64,000 nucleotides of DNA from Serratia proteamaculans (GCF_013337185.1 NZ_SWDE01000005.1:1-64000), one strand, 5' to 3'; numbered from the stretch's first letter, positions 35,049 through 45,372 are shown. The notes: generated from the letters alone by a model not told the origin. Program-made: numbers and translations.

Positions 35049-36236
35049 TTACAGAGAACGACGCAGGCGGGCAACGGCTTCCTGCATCTGTTGTTCAGTC
35101 GCCGTGGCGAACGACAGACGGAAGGTCGAACGATCCGGGTTGTCAGAGAAGAAGTATTCCCCCGGCACGAAGACCACACCCTGTTGCAAGGTGGTTTTCA
35201 GCCATTCGGTGGCGTTAAACGGCTGACGGAAACGCGCCCACAGGAACATACCGCCCTTCGGCATATCAAAGCTGATGTGGTCACCCAACTCTTGTTCCAC
35301 CAGCCCGGCCAGGATCTCGCCCTTTTGCTTGTAGGCCGCACGGATCTTTTCGATCTGCGCCGGCAGGCGATCCAGCCCCAGGTAACATTCCACGATGCTC
35401 TGCGACAGCGCGCTGGCGTGCAGATCCGCCGCCTGCTTGATGATCGCCACTTTATGCAGCAGGAACGGCGGCAAAATGGCCCAGCCCAGACGCAGGCCCG
35501 GCGCCAGGATCTTGGAGAAGGTTGAGGTGTAGATAATGTTATCGGTATGGCCCAGCACCTGCTGCGAAATCTGGTGCAGCGTGGCGTTGCGCTCTTCGGT
35601 AAAACGCAGTTCGCCGTACGGGTCATCTTCGATGATCAGGAAATTGTGCTCGGCCGCCAGTTTTACCAACAGTTCACGGCGCGCCGCGCTCAGGGTAATG
35701 CCACTTGGGTTGCCAAAGTTCGGCACCACATACACACCCTTGATGCGCTGGGTTTTCAGCAACTCGGCCAGTTCTTCGACCACCATGCCGTCACTGTCGG
35801 ACGACACCGACATGATGTTGGCTTCCGCCAGCTCCAGCGTCTGTAACGCCGCCAGATAGGTCGGACGCTCCACCACAAACACGTCGCCTGGGTTGACGAT
35901 GGCACGCATCACCAGATCCAGCGCCTGCTGAGATCCTGCCGTGACCATCACTTCTTCGGCCGTGGCAGAAACACCACGCTGGGCGCACAGTTCGCAGATG
36001 CGCTCACGCAGCACCGGGCTGCCTTCGGTCAAACCATACTGGAAAGCGCTTTTCGGCTGCTCGGTGATCGCCTGATGAGTGGCGATGCTCAAGCCTTCGA
36101 AGTCAAACAGGGCATCAGAGGGGATGCCGCCCGCCAGCGAAATGACGTTTTCCATCTTACTGTGCTTGAGCAATTCACGGATTGCCGAGCTTTTTACTTT
36201 TACGATGCGCTGCGCGAGTAACCCTTCTGTGTTCAT
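35049..36236 (-). CDS. PLP-dependent aminotransferase, class I/II (LysN/MocR-type fold)
   Basis: A 395-residue fold-type I aminotransferase. The PLP lysine is in YTSTFSKILAPGLRLGW, the Asp that holds the pyridine nitrogen in IIEDDPYGELRF, and NFGNPSGITLS carries the substrate Asn. The C-terminal Arg is within STFRLSFA. It resembles 2-aminoadipate/alpha-amino acid transaminases related to GntR-MocR proteins but lacks the DNA-binding domain. It lies downstream of livKHMGF on the same strand, separated by 105 bp with a palindromic repeat. A role with branched-chain or other hydrophobic amino acids is possible but unproven. Confidence 0.85.
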   Translation of the reverse strand: MNTEGLLAQRIVKVKSSAIRELLKHSKMENVISLAGGIPSDALFDFEGLSIATHQAITEQPKSAFQYGLTEGSPVLRERICELCAQRGVSATAEEVMVTAGSQQALDLVMRAIVNPGDVFVVERPTYLAALQTLELAEANIMSVSSDSDGMVVEELAELLKTQRIKGVYVVPNFGNPSGITLSAARRELLVKLAAEHNFLIIEDDPYGELRFTEERNATLHQISQQVLGHTDNIIYTSTFSKILAPGLRLGWAILPPFLLHKVAIIKQAADLHASALSQSIVECYLGLDRLPAQIEKIRAAYKQKGEILAGLVEQELGDHISFDMPKGGMFLWARFRQPFNATEWLKTTLQQGVVFVPGEYFFSDNPDRSTFRLSFATATEQQMQEAVARLRRSL

Positions 36237-36268
36237 TTCTTCTTCTTCTCGTAATCGTTAAAAACTTT

Positions 36269-36325
36269 GTAGGGGCGCTGTACACTGCGCCCGAGTCACT
36301 CGGGGCGAATATATTCGCCCCCTAC
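36269..36325. repeat. Double stem-loop intergenic repeat
   Basis: Two adjacent palindromes, GGGCGC...GCGCCC (36273-36292) and GGGGCGAAT-AT-ATTCGCCCC (36302-36321), are enclosed by GTAGGGGC and CCCCCTAC ends. The layout resembles a BIME- or MITE-like palindromic unit. It sits between livF and the downstream aminotransferase gene. Confidence 0.7.
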
Positions 36326-36341
36326 CGCTTAGACGGGTATT

Positions 36342-37043
36342 TCAGCCGCCCAGATATGCCGACCTAACTGCTTCGTTTGCTAACAATGCGGCTCCCGTAT
36401 CTTCCAACACCACGCGGCCGTTTTCCAGTACATAACCACGATCGGCCAGTTTCAGTGCCTGATTGGCGTTTTGCTCCACCAGGAAGATGGTCATTCCCTC
36501 TTCGCGCAGTTGCTCAATGATGTCAAAAATCTGCTGGATAATGATCGGCGCCAGCCCCAGCGAGGGTTCGTCGAGCAACAGCAACTTGGGCTGGCTCATC
36601 AGCGCACGACCGATCGCCAACATCTGTTGTTCACCGCCGGACATGGTGCCGGAACGTTGGGCACGGCGCTCCAGCAGGCGCGGGAACAGGCCGAACACCC
36701 GTTCGATACGCTGCTGATACTGCTGGCGGTCGGCAAAGAAACCGCCCATCGCCAGGTTTTCTTCCACCGTCATGCGCGAGAATACCCGCCGCCCTTCCGG
36801 CACAATCGCCACCGCCTCACGCATAATGCGCGAGGTCTGCCACTGGGTAATATCCTGATCGAGGAAAGTGATGCTGCCCTCGCTGGCACGGGGTTCACCG
36901 CACAGCGTGCCGAGCAGCGTAGTTTTACCTGCGCCGTTAGCACCGATCAGCGTGACTATCTCACCCTGCTTAATATTCAGGCTGACCTGATGCAGCGCCT
37001 GGATTTTGCCGTAATGGGCGGAGACCTGATTAAATGACAACAT
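36342..37043 (-). CDS. livF: High-affinity branched-chain amino acid ABC transporter ATP-binding protein LivF
   Basis: LivF is one of two ATPases of the LIV-I importer for leucine, isoleucine and valine. The 233-residue protein has Walker A GANGAGKTT, the signature MSGGEQQMLAIGRALM and Walker B LLLLDEPSLGLAP. It follows livG by 3 bp and ends the liv cluster. Confidence 0.97.
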   Translation of the reverse strand: MLSFNQVSAHYGKIQALHQVSLNIKQGEIVTLIGANGAGKTTLLGTLCGEPRASEGSITFLDQDITQWQTSRIMREAVAIVPEGRRVFSRMTVEENLAMGGFFADRQQYQQRIERVFGLFPRLLERRAQRSGTMSGGEQQMLAIGRALMSQPKLLLLDEPSLGLAPIIIQQIFDIIEQLREEGMTIFLVEQNANQALKLADRGYVLENGRVVLEDTGAALLANEAVRSAYLGG

Positions 37044-37046
37044 AAT

Positions 37047-37814
37047 TTATTCGCCCAGATAAGCCCGGATCACGTCCGGGTTGTTACGAATTTGTGCCGG
37101 GGTGCCCTGCGCCAACGGCGTGCCCTGGTTCACCACATAGATGCGGTCGGAAATGCCCATCACCAGCTTCATGTCGTGTTCGATCAACAGCACCGACACC
37201 TTATGCTGATTGCGTAGCTCGACGATCAGGTGATCCAGCTCGTCGGTTTCCTTCGGGTTCAGCCCCGCCGCCGGTTCGTCGAGCATCAGCAGTTCCGGCC
37301 GGGTAACCATGCAACGCGCAATCTCCAGCCGCCGCTGCTGGCCGTAAGCCAGGTTGCCCGCCGAGCGGTTAGCCATCTCCAGCAGGCCAACCCGCTGCAG
37401 CCACACCGCAGCACGTTCCAGCGCGTCGGCTTCGGCGCGACGGAAGGCCGGGGTTTTCAATAGCCCGGCGAAGACGCCGCTTTTCAGATGCTGGTGCTGC
37501 GCAACCAGCAGGTTTTCGATCACCGTCATTTCACGGAACAGCCGCACATGCTGGAAAGTCCGCACCACGCCCATGCGAGCGATGGTCTGGCCTGGCAAAC
37601 CTTCCAGATGGCGTTCGCGCAGTTTGATGGTGCCGCCGGTTGGGCGGTAGAAACCGGTCAGGCAGTTAAACACCGTGGTTTTTCCGGCACCGTTCGGGCC
37701 GATCAGCGAAACGATTTCGCCTTCATTGAGTTCCAGCGCCACGTTATTGACCGCCAGCAGGCCGCCGAAACGCATCGACAGCCCTTCGACCTTCAGCAAA
37801 GGTTGCATACTCAT
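37047..37814 (-). CDS. livG: High-affinity branched-chain amino acid ABC transporter ATP-binding protein LivG
   Basis: LivG is the second ATPase of the LIV-I importer. The start [18 protein letters not shown] gives 255 residues, as in E. coli, and overlaps the livM stop (ATGA). Walker A is GPNGAGKTT, the signature [15 protein letters not shown] and Walker [14 protein letters not shown]. An open-frame extension of 29 residues upstream lies within livM and is rejected. Confidence 0.97.
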   Translation of the reverse strand: MSMQPLLKVEGLSMRFGGLLAVNNVALELNEGEIVSLIGPNGAGKTTVFNCLTGFYRPTGGTIKLRERHLEGLPGQTIARMGVVRTFQHVRLFREMTVIENLLVAQHQHLKSGVFAGLLKTPAFRRAEADALERAAVWLQRVGLLEMANRSAGNLAYGQQRRLEIARCMVTRPELLMLDEPAAGLNPKETDELDHLIVELRNQHKVSVLLIEHDMKLVMGISDRIYVVNQGTPLAQGTPAQIRNNPDVIRAYLGE

Positions 37815-39090
37815 GCCTGTTCCCCCTTGCCCGCGTGGATATCCGCCGCTTTCAGTTTCAGCTGTGGCCGCTTCATCGGCAGCAACCCCTGTGGTCGCCA
37901 AATCATCATCAACACCATCAGGGCGCCCAGCAGCAACATGCTGTATTCGTTCAGATCACGCATCATTTCACGCGACACCACCAGCAGAATAGCCGCCAGG
38001 ATCACCGCAAACTGCGATCCCATGCCACCCAATACTACGATCGCCAACACGAAGGCCGACTCGACAAAGGTAAAGGATTCCGGGCTGACGAAGCCCTGAC
38101 GCGCGGCAAACAGCGTACCGGCAAAACCGGCAAAGGCGGCGCTGATGGTAAAGGCGGTCAGCTTGATTTTGGTCGGGTTAAGGCCCAGTGAACGGCAGGC
38201 GATTTCATCTTCGCGCAGCGCTTCCCAGGCACGGCCCAGCGGCATGCGCAGCAGGCGGTTGATCACAAACAGCGTCAGTACCACCAGCAGCAGCGCCACC
38301 AGATACAGAAACACAATGCGATCGCTCGGATCGTATTTCAGGCCAAAGAAGTTGTGGAAGGTATCCCAGCCACCGTCGCGCACGCTGCGGTTGAACTCCA
38401 ATCCAAAGAAGGTCGGTTTCGGGATCTGGCTGATACCGTTCGGCCCGCCGGTGATCTCGGTATTGTTCAGCAGCAGGATACGCACGATCTCCCCGAAGCC
38501 CAGGGTCACAATCGCCAGGTAATCGCCGCGCAGTCGCAGCACCGGGAAACCGAGCAGGAAACCGAAGATGGCGGTGACGATGCCCGCCAGCGGCAGGCTT
38601 TCCCAGAAACCCAGGCCATAGTAGTGGTTCAGCAGCGCGTAGGTGTAAGCGCCAATGGCGTAAAAGCCGCCGTAACCCAGCACCAGCAAACCGGACAGCC
38701 CCACTACCACGTTCAGACCCAGACCCAGCATCACGTAGATCAACGTCAGGGTGGCGATATCCACCGTGCCACGCGACACCAGAAACGGCCAGGCGACGGC
38801 GGCAACAATGATCGCCGCGGCCAGCAGCTTCTGACGCGCAGTGGTGCCATCAAAGCTCGGTAAGACGAATGAAGGGCCGGAGATTTTTTTCAGCCCCTGC
38901 TGCATCAGCGGGCGCAGTAACTGGAAGAAGAACACAATGACGCAGCCAATGCCGATCCACATCCAGCGGACTTCCGCCGCGCCATGCACCACCAGTTTGG
39001 TGCCGTCGAGACTCAGCTGCATCCCCATCAGGAATGAAGCCATCACAAACAGCACCAGCGTGGCGATCAACGCGTTGAGCAGATTGAGTT

Positions 39091-39094
<4 letters not shown>
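37811..39094 (-). CDS. livM: Branched-chain amino acid ABC transporter permease LivM
   Basis: LivM is a membrane permease of the LIV-I importer. The 427-residue protein has an N-terminal extension with extra helices, as in E. coli, followed by the conserved permease core ([38 protein letters not shown]). It overlaps livH by 4 bp upstream and livG downstream. Confidence 0.97.
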
Positions 39095-40017
<923 letters not shown>

Positions 40018-40073
40018 ACTCTAACCCTTGGCTGCGAAACCTGAACGCGAAGAGCATTCAGGTAAAGGGATAC

Positions 40074-40118
40074 GGAGCCGGCAAGCCGGCCCGCGGGCGC
40101 AGCAGAACTGCGCCCTAC
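40074..40118. repeat. Double stem-loop between livK and livH
   Basis: GCCGGC-AA-GCCGGC (40077-40090) is followed by GGGCGCAG-CAGAA-CTGCGCCC (40095-40115) and then TACCC. It has the same layout as the element at 36269, with a GCGCCC-TAC style end. There is no T tract on the leftward strand, so a role in 3'-end protection of livK mRNA is more likely than termination. Confidence 0.65.
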
Positions 40119-40133
40119 CCTGATGATTATGGC

Positions 40134-41249
40134 TTATTTAATGGGTGTTGATGTGCCGTCGGCATGCCATTCGAATACGCCGAACTCGAAGCCTTTCAGA
40201 TCGCCCTTGTCATCCCAGCTCAGTGGCCCCATCACGGTATCCACCGGCTTGCCGGTTTTCAGATCCTTGACGATGTCGGCCGGTTCCTGGCTGCCGCTGC
40301 GCTCCATCCCGGTGGTCAGAGATTGCAATGCGGCGTAAGTCGTCCAGACGAACGGACCGGTCGGATCCAGTTTCTTGGCTTTCAGCGCATCGACCACAGG
40401 TTTGTTGGCCGGAACCTGATCGTAACGTTTCGGCAAGGTCACCAGCATGCCTTCAGAAGCGGCACCGGCGATGTTGGACAGTGAGGAGTTGCCCACGCCC
40501 TCTGGCCCCATAAAGCGGGTAGTCAGGCCGGCCTGTTTGGCCTGGCGCAGGATCTGGCCCATTTCCGGGTAGTAGCCACCGAAGTAAACAAAATCGACGT
40601 TCTCTTTCTTCAGGCGTGCCACCAGGGTAGAGAAATCTTTATCCCCGGCGGTGATACCTTCAAACATCACCACGTCGGTACCCTGCTTTTTCAGGCTGTC
40701 GCGCACCGAGCGTGCCAGACCTTCGCCATACTGCTGCTTGTCGTGGATCACGGCAATGCGCTTGGGTTTGATTTCACTGAGGATGTACTTGGCCGCGGTC
40801 GGGCCCTGATCGGAGTCCAGACCGGTGGTACGCATGATCATCTTGTAACCACGGGTGGTCAGATCGGCGTTGGTGGCCGCCGGGGTGATCATGATCACGC
40901 CTTCATCTTCATAAATATCGGAAGCCGGCTGCGTCGAGGAAGAACACAGGTGGCCGATCACATAACGGATACCGTCGTTGATCACCTTGTTGGCCACCGC
41001 TACCGCCTGTTTCGGATCACAGGCATCGTCGTATTCCACCCCAACCAGCTTATCGCCCTTGATGCCGCCCTTGGCATTGATATCGGCAATCGCCTGACGG
41101 GCACCGGTAAACTCCATATCGCCATACTGTGCGACCGGGCCGGACATCGCCCCGACGATCGCCACCTTAATGTCTTTTGCCATTGCCGCATGCCCGATTG
41201 CCATCGCGATACAGCCAGCCAACAATGCCTTACCTTTTGTTAATTTCAT
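40134..41249 (-). CDS. livK: Branched-chain amino acid-binding periplasmic protein (LivK/LivJ type)
   Basis: This is the periplasmic receptor of the LIV-I system. The start [17 protein letters not shown] gives 371 residues with a signal peptide ending AAMA; the mature protein begins [14 protein letters not shown]. The first half resembles E. coli LivK ([12 protein letters not shown]) and the later part LivJ ([16 protein letters not shown]), so the LIV-specific versus leucine-specific label is uncertain. It is named for its place directly before livHMGF. No second liv binding protein gene is present in this window. Confidence 0.93.
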   Translation of the reverse strand: MKLTKGKALLAGCIAMAIGHAAMAKDIKVAIVGAMSGPVAQYGDMEFTGARQAIADINAKGGIKGDKLVGVEYDDACDPKQAVAVANKVINDGIRYVIGHLCSSSTQPASDIYEDEGVIMITPAATNADLTTRGYKMIMRTTGLDSDQGPTAAKYILSEIKPKRIAVIHDKQQYGEGLARSVRDSLKKQGTDVVMFEGITAGDKDFSTLVARLKKENVDFVYFGGYYPEMGQILRQAKQAGLTTRFMGPEGVGNSSLSNIAGAASEGMLVTLPKRYDQVPANKPVVDALKAKKLDPTGPFVWTTYAALQSLTTGMERSGSQEPADIVKDLKTGKPVDTVMGPLSWDDKGDLKGFEFGVFEWHADGTSTPIK

Positions 41250-41282
41250 CCGCAAATCCCCATCTGTCGTTGTGAACGTACC

Positions 41283-41289
41283 TGTTGTG
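41283..41289 (-). promoter_or_regulatory. GcvB-like target site in the livK leader
   Basis: The leftward leader contains AAACACAACAGG about 34-40 bases before the livK ATG, with a second CACAACG 15 bases closer. CACAACA matches the core recognised by the G/U-rich seed of the small RNA GcvB, which represses livK and livJ in E. coli. The rest of the 406-bp livK-panM gap is AT-rich and shows no additional gene. Confidence 0.5.
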
Positions 41290-41655
41290 TTTGCCTGCAC
41301 CTGACCCTTATTTACTGCTTTTATTCATAAGTAATAATGATTTAGGTGTTTTCACGGCAATATTTTCTAATAAGACTTTATTTTTCATGCCATTAAACAG
41401 GAATTTTCTGCTGCAAATCAACTTGCACAATCAGGAACAAGCGGTGTAAACAGCATAAAATCCGGATTAAATCTGCGCCATTTAGCGTCAGGCACAGCGC
41501 GTTATGCTGGTTCTCGATCGCTTTACTACATATTTACTCGGAAAATGCGTCTTGCAAAAAACATTTCGCGCAGTAATCGTACAGAAAAACTTACACAACG
41601 CTCTGTGCAAGATCTATTACACTGTCGGCATCGATTAGCCGTTCGGAAATCCTGC

Positions 41656-42048
41656 ATGAAACTGACTATTGAGCGATTAACCTCGCTGTCCCCGCAAGAC
41701 CTTATCGACCTTGGCAAAATCTGGCCGCATCAGCAACCGGAGCAGTGGGAAAGCTGGCTGGGCGGGGATAAAGCCCTGTTTGCCGCTCGCTTCAATGAAC
41801 GGCTACTTGGTGCGGTGAAAATCGAGCTGGACGGCGACCATGCCCAACTGCAGGATTTACTGGTGCGTGAGGTGACTCGCCGTCGCGGCGTCGGGCTGTA
41901 TCTGGTGCAGGACGCCCAGCGCCAATTGCCGCAGATAACGCACTGGCAGCTTTCGACCGCCGGTCTGAGCGCGCGCGAACGTGGTGAAGTGGATAACTTT
42001 ATGCGCGCCTGCGGTTTCACTCAGCAAGGCGAACTCTGGCAGCAATGA
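41656..42048 (+). CDS. panM: PanD maturation/regulatory factor PanM (PanZ)
   Basis: PanM is a GNAT-fold protein that binds acetyl-CoA and promotes self-cleavage of aspartate decarboxylase PanD, linking CoA level to beta-alanine supply. The start MKLTIERLTSLSPQDLIDL gives 130 residues, close to E. coli (127). The CoA loop is RRRGVGLYLV. A longer frame would add 37 residues lacking family support. The stop overlaps the next gene's ATG (ATGA), so the next two genes are probably co-translated with it. Confidence 0.93.
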   Translation: MKLTIERLTSLSPQDLIDLGKIWPHQQPEQWESWLGGDKALFAARFNERLLGAVKIELDGDHAQLQDLLVREVTRRRGVGLYLVQDAQRQLPQITHWQLSTAGLSARERGEVDNFMRACGFTQQGELWQQ

Positions 42049-43262
42049 AACGCGGGCTAATGGCGCTATTACTGCTGGCACTGGCATTAATCGCCTGGTT
42101 TGGCGGACGCCAGCAGGCACTGCAACTGCAGCAAGCCTGGGATAACCAGGTCTACGTTTGGCAACGGGTCTGGACGCCGCAACATGCTGCGGCATTGGCA
42201 CAAAGCCGCGATCTTTTCTCTACGTTGCGGGTGCTGGGTTTGCAGGTACATCCGCGCGAAGGCTGGCGTGAAATTCCGGTTAATCTCTCGTTACTGAAAC
42301 AAGATGGCCGCCCGCTGTGGCTGGTCGTGCGTCTGGACGGGCAGTTGGCGCAGTTGGACGAATCCGCCATTCGCCAGCGCCTGCTAAAACAGCTGCAACA
42401 GTGGCAGGCCGCCGGGCTGCAGGTCATCGGCGTTGAAATAGACCACGACGCCGCCACCGCTCGCCTGCCCGACTATCAGCATTTCCTTCAGCAACTGCGT
42501 CAGCAGCTACCTCGCTCATTGCAACTGGGCATCACCGCCTTACCGAGCTGGATCGACTCAGCGGCGCTGCCCGGCGTATTACAACAGGTGGATACTTCGG
42601 TACTGCAGGTACATGCGGTGCTGTCTCCGCAACAAGGGTTATTTTCCGGTCCGTTGGCACTGCGCTGGGTTAAGCAGTACGCGAAAATGACGCAGAGGCC
42701 CTTTCGGGTGGCCCTGCCCGCCTATGGCATGAGTCTGGTGGGGTTTGATGCGCAGGGCGCGCAGGTTGAAAGCGAAGCCTCGCTGCGTGTGGCTGGTACC
42801 ACGCGTGAACTGACGGTTGCGCCACAGCAGATAGCTGATTTTCTACATCAATTGAACGCGCAGTCCACGCCACACCTGCGTGGCATTATCTGGTTCCGGC
42901 TGCCGCTGGCGGACGATCGCCGCGCCTGGTCACTGACGACGCTGCGGGCGGTGATTGAAAACCAACCGCTCAGCGTCAACTGGCTGGTAAAAATTAGCCC
43001 TCAGCCACAGCAAAATGGGCTCAATGATCTGATACTTCACAATAATGGGCCGATTGATGCCCCACTGCCCCATGAAATTGTCATCACCGCCAGCGACTGT
43101 CTGGCGGCGGATGCTGCGGGCAACTACCGGCTGGAAAGTGAGCCTCAACGGCAACGCTTTATCCTGATTAACGGCGACCAGTTACGCGCTGGGCAATCCC
43201 GGCCACTGGGCTGGCTGCGCTGCCAACAACTGACGCCAGGAGGCACCCTTGTCACACCTTAA
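42045..43262 (+). CDS. Membrane-anchored DUF3142 protein
   Basis: A 405-residue protein with an N-terminal signal anchor (LMALLLLALALIAWFGG). The body fits the DUF3142 family, predicted to form a TIM barrel related to glycoside hydrolases. Family-like stretches are VIGVEIDHDAATARLPDY, LGITALPSW, VALPAYGMSL and LRGIIWFRLPLADDRRAWS. It is translationally coupled to panM (ATGA) and overlaps the next gene by 14 bp. No enzymatic activity is established for the family, and acidic residues in EIDHD are candidates only. It occupies the place of E. coli livJ. Confidence 0.75.
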   Translation: MKRGLMALLLLALALIAWFGGRQQALQLQQAWDNQVYVWQRVWTPQHAAALAQSRDLFSTLRVLGLQVHPREGWREIPVNLSLLKQDGRPLWLVVRLDGQLAQLDESAIRQRLLKQLQQWQAAGLQVIGVEIDHDAATARLPDYQHFLQQLRQQLPRSLQLGITALPSWIDSAALPGVLQQVDTSVLQVHAVLSPQQGLFSGPLALRWVKQYAKMTQRPFRVALPAYGMSLVGFDAQGAQVESEASLRVAGTTRELTVAPQQIADFLHQLNAQSTPHLRGIIWFRLPLADDRRAWSLTTLRAVIENQPLSVNWLVKISPQPQQNGLNDLILHNNGPIDAPLPHEIVITASDCLAADAAGNYRLESEPQRQRFILINGDQLRAGQSRPLGWLRCQQLTPGGTLVTP

Positions 43263-45306
43263 TGCTCGCACTCTTCCACTGGCGGCCCTGATCGCCTCAG
43301 CGTTGGCGATGCCGATTAACGGCTACGCCTGCGGGCCGGATTTCCCTAACCGGTTGCTGGTCGATCGCAATGGCACGCTGCTGTACATGCCGGAAGGTAA
43401 CTTTGCCTTTGAGGCCGGGCGCCTGGTTGCGGTGGACAAACAGCTGCCGTTATGGAAAGCGCCACCGCCACCTATGCCGCCGAAACCGATGCCGCAGTCG
43501 CCGGAAACCATCATCATCGGCAAAATGCGCGCCGCCAAAACGGTTGAAGAAGCCGATGCGGTCAATACTCAAGGGTTGTCTAACGCCGCTCGCCTGTACC
43601 AACTGGGTGCAGTGGCCTTTGCCGGCCAGGATCCACGTGCCGGCGAATACTTCCAGCAGGTATTGGCGCTACCCACTGCAGAGCAGGGCGATTGGGGGCT
43701 GCGAGCGCAATACTCACTCGGCCGACTGCTGATGGGCGATCGCGGCACGCCCGAGAACGAGAGCGGCGAACCGGCTACGACGGTCAAACACCCGGCAAAA
43801 CCACAGCTGGAGCAAGCGCTGGCGGCTTTCCAGCAGGTGATTGAGCGAGTGAAAAGCGGCACGGCCGATCCGGATCAACTGGCGCTGAGCAGTCTCGGCC
43901 AGCAGGCACGTATCCATCTTTGGCTCAATGACGTGACCCAAGCGGCGCGGCTGTATGCCCAACAGGCGGCGCAGGGGGATCAAGACGGCGGACTGTCGCT
44001 GCAGTACGTCTCCAGTTACCTGGTCAATCCTGACCACTTCGATACGCTAAAACAGGCGATTACCGATCCGCTGATCCAGCAATTGGTGACCATTGAATTG
44101 TTCGCCCGCAGCAGTAATCTGCAAATGGCCTACACCGACGGCACCAGCAGCCGCTCAACGCAGATCGTCAGCCAAATTCTGACGCTGTTGGACGCCTCGG
44201 TGAAAAGCGGCTTCAGCGGCAGCGACCGGTTGGCAGCCTTGGCTTACCGCGCCGGGCAATATCCGATGGCGGCAAGCCTGCTGAAACACGCCGGTGACAG
44301 TGGCCTGGCCTGGTGGCTACGCGCCAAGATGGCGCTGCGTGACGGTGATGTTAAAGCCGCTACCGCAAACTACGCCAAAGCGGCGGCCGCTTTCCCATCC
44401 AGTGAAAGCTGGGGCGAGCAGCGCAATGCCGACTTTGTGCAGGAAACCATGGTGCCCGAGTGTCGGGTAGCCGGTGAGCAGGCGATCCTGGCGTTGGATC
44501 GAGGTGACTATCTACAGGCAATGAATTTCCTGTATCGCGGTAAAGATATTTATTGGGCTGACGTCGCCGACGTGGCCGAACGGGTGCTGACCGTCGACGA
44601 GCTGAAAGGCTTTGTCGATAAGCATGCGCCAGCGCCGACCACGCCGCTGAAACCGGTCAATCCGGACGAGTACAGCGGTCAGCCACTGACGCCGGAGGTG
44701 CAGCTGCGCGAGCTGCTGGCGCGGCGACTGATGCGCGCCGGACGTCCTCAAGAGGCCATGGGCTATTTCGACATCCCTAACTATCGCCAGGTAGCGCAGC
44801 AGTACGCCGATACGCTGAGGACGGCACAGGACAAAACCGCCGACAAACTGGTTCGCGCCAAGGCCTATTATCAGGCGGCCACGCTACTGCGCACACAAGG
44901 GCTAACCTTCACCGGTTACGAGATGACGCCGGATTACGCGATTTATGACGCAGGTTATTCCTATCTGGGGGATGCATTTGATACCCGCGAACTCAAACAT
45001 AAGAGTTGGATCAGCGGCGCGGAGGCGGCACGGGCCAAAGCAGCGCTACCGCCACAGGACAATCGCTTCCTGCACTATCGTTGGCAGGCCGTCACCCTGG
45101 CCCAGCAGGCTGCCGATTTGCTGCCGCCAAAAAGCCAGGCCTATGCCGCCGTGCTGTGTAATGCTGCCGGTTGGGTGATCAAACGTGATGCAAAAACCGG
45201 TCAGGCACTGTATCAGCGTTATATCAACACCGGGTCTCGTTATCCCTGGGCCAACAAGTTTGGCTATAGCTGCCCGGCGCCAGACTTCGCTGCCGTTACG
45301 CCATAG
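43249..45306 (+). CDS. Exported repeat-rich protein of unknown function, partner of DUF3142 protein
   Basis: A 685-residue protein with a signal peptide probably cleaved near NGYA, so that the mature chain begins CGPDFPNRLLVDRNG. The start is TTG, supported by a perfect AGGAGG five bases upstream. A Pro-rich stretch (KAPPPPMPPKPMP) is followed by helical hairpin segments that read like degenerate TPR or Sel1 repeats (AARLYQLGAVAFAGQDPRAG, EQALAAFQQVIERVK). The Cys at the mature N-terminus lacks a canonical lipobox (Gly at -3). I do not recognise a named family. It overlaps the DUF3142 gene and ends before a bidirectional terminator. Confidence 0.8.
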   Translation: MSHLNARTLPLAALIASALAMPINGYACGPDFPNRLLVDRNGTLLYMPEGNFAFEAGRLVAVDKQLPLWKAPPPPMPPKPMPQSPETIIIGKMRAAKTVEEADAVNTQGLSNAARLYQLGAVAFAGQDPRAGEYFQQVLALPTAEQGDWGLRAQYSLGRLLMGDRGTPENESGEPATTVKHPAKPQLEQALAAFQQVIERVKSGTADPDQLALSSLGQQARIHLWLNDVTQAARLYAQQAAQGDQDGGLSLQYVSSYLVNPDHFDTLKQAITDPLIQQLVTIELFARSSNLQMAYTDGTSSRSTQIVSQILTLLDASVKSGFSGSDRLAALAYRAGQYPMAASLLKHAGDSGLAWWLRAKMALRDGDVKAATANYAKAAAAFPSSESWGEQRNADFVQETMVPECRVAGEQAILALDRGDYLQAMNFLYRGKDIYWADVADVAERVLTVDELKGFVDKHAPAPTTPLKPVNPDEYSGQPLTPEVQLRELLARRLMRAGRPQEAMGYFDIPNYRQVAQQYADTLRTAQDKTADKLVRAKAYYQAATLLRTQGLTFTGYEMTPDYAIYDAGYSYLGDAFDTRELKHKSWISGAEAARAKAALPPQDNRFLHYRWQAVTLAQQAADLLPPKSQAYAAVLCNAAGWVIKRDAKTGQALYQRYINTGSRYPWANKFGYSCPAPDFAAVTP

Positions 45307-45323
45307 CGCCGAATTTCAGGCAC

Positions 45324-45357
45324 AAAAAAGCCCGGTCAGTTCAGTGCCGGGCTTTTT
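45324..45357. terminator. Bidirectional terminator between the 685-residue gene and rpoH
   Basis: AAAAAAGCCCGG, a loop, then CCGGGCTTTTT forms a GC stem flanked by A and T runs, ending both converging transcripts. Confidence 0.9.
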
Positions 45358-45372
45358 AACGCTTACGCGGGA

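Noticed and set aside
43249-43340. The 685-residue protein as a lipoprotein
   Set aside because: The cysteine follows NGYA, with Gly at -3, which does not satisfy a normal lipobox; a plain signal peptide is more likely.
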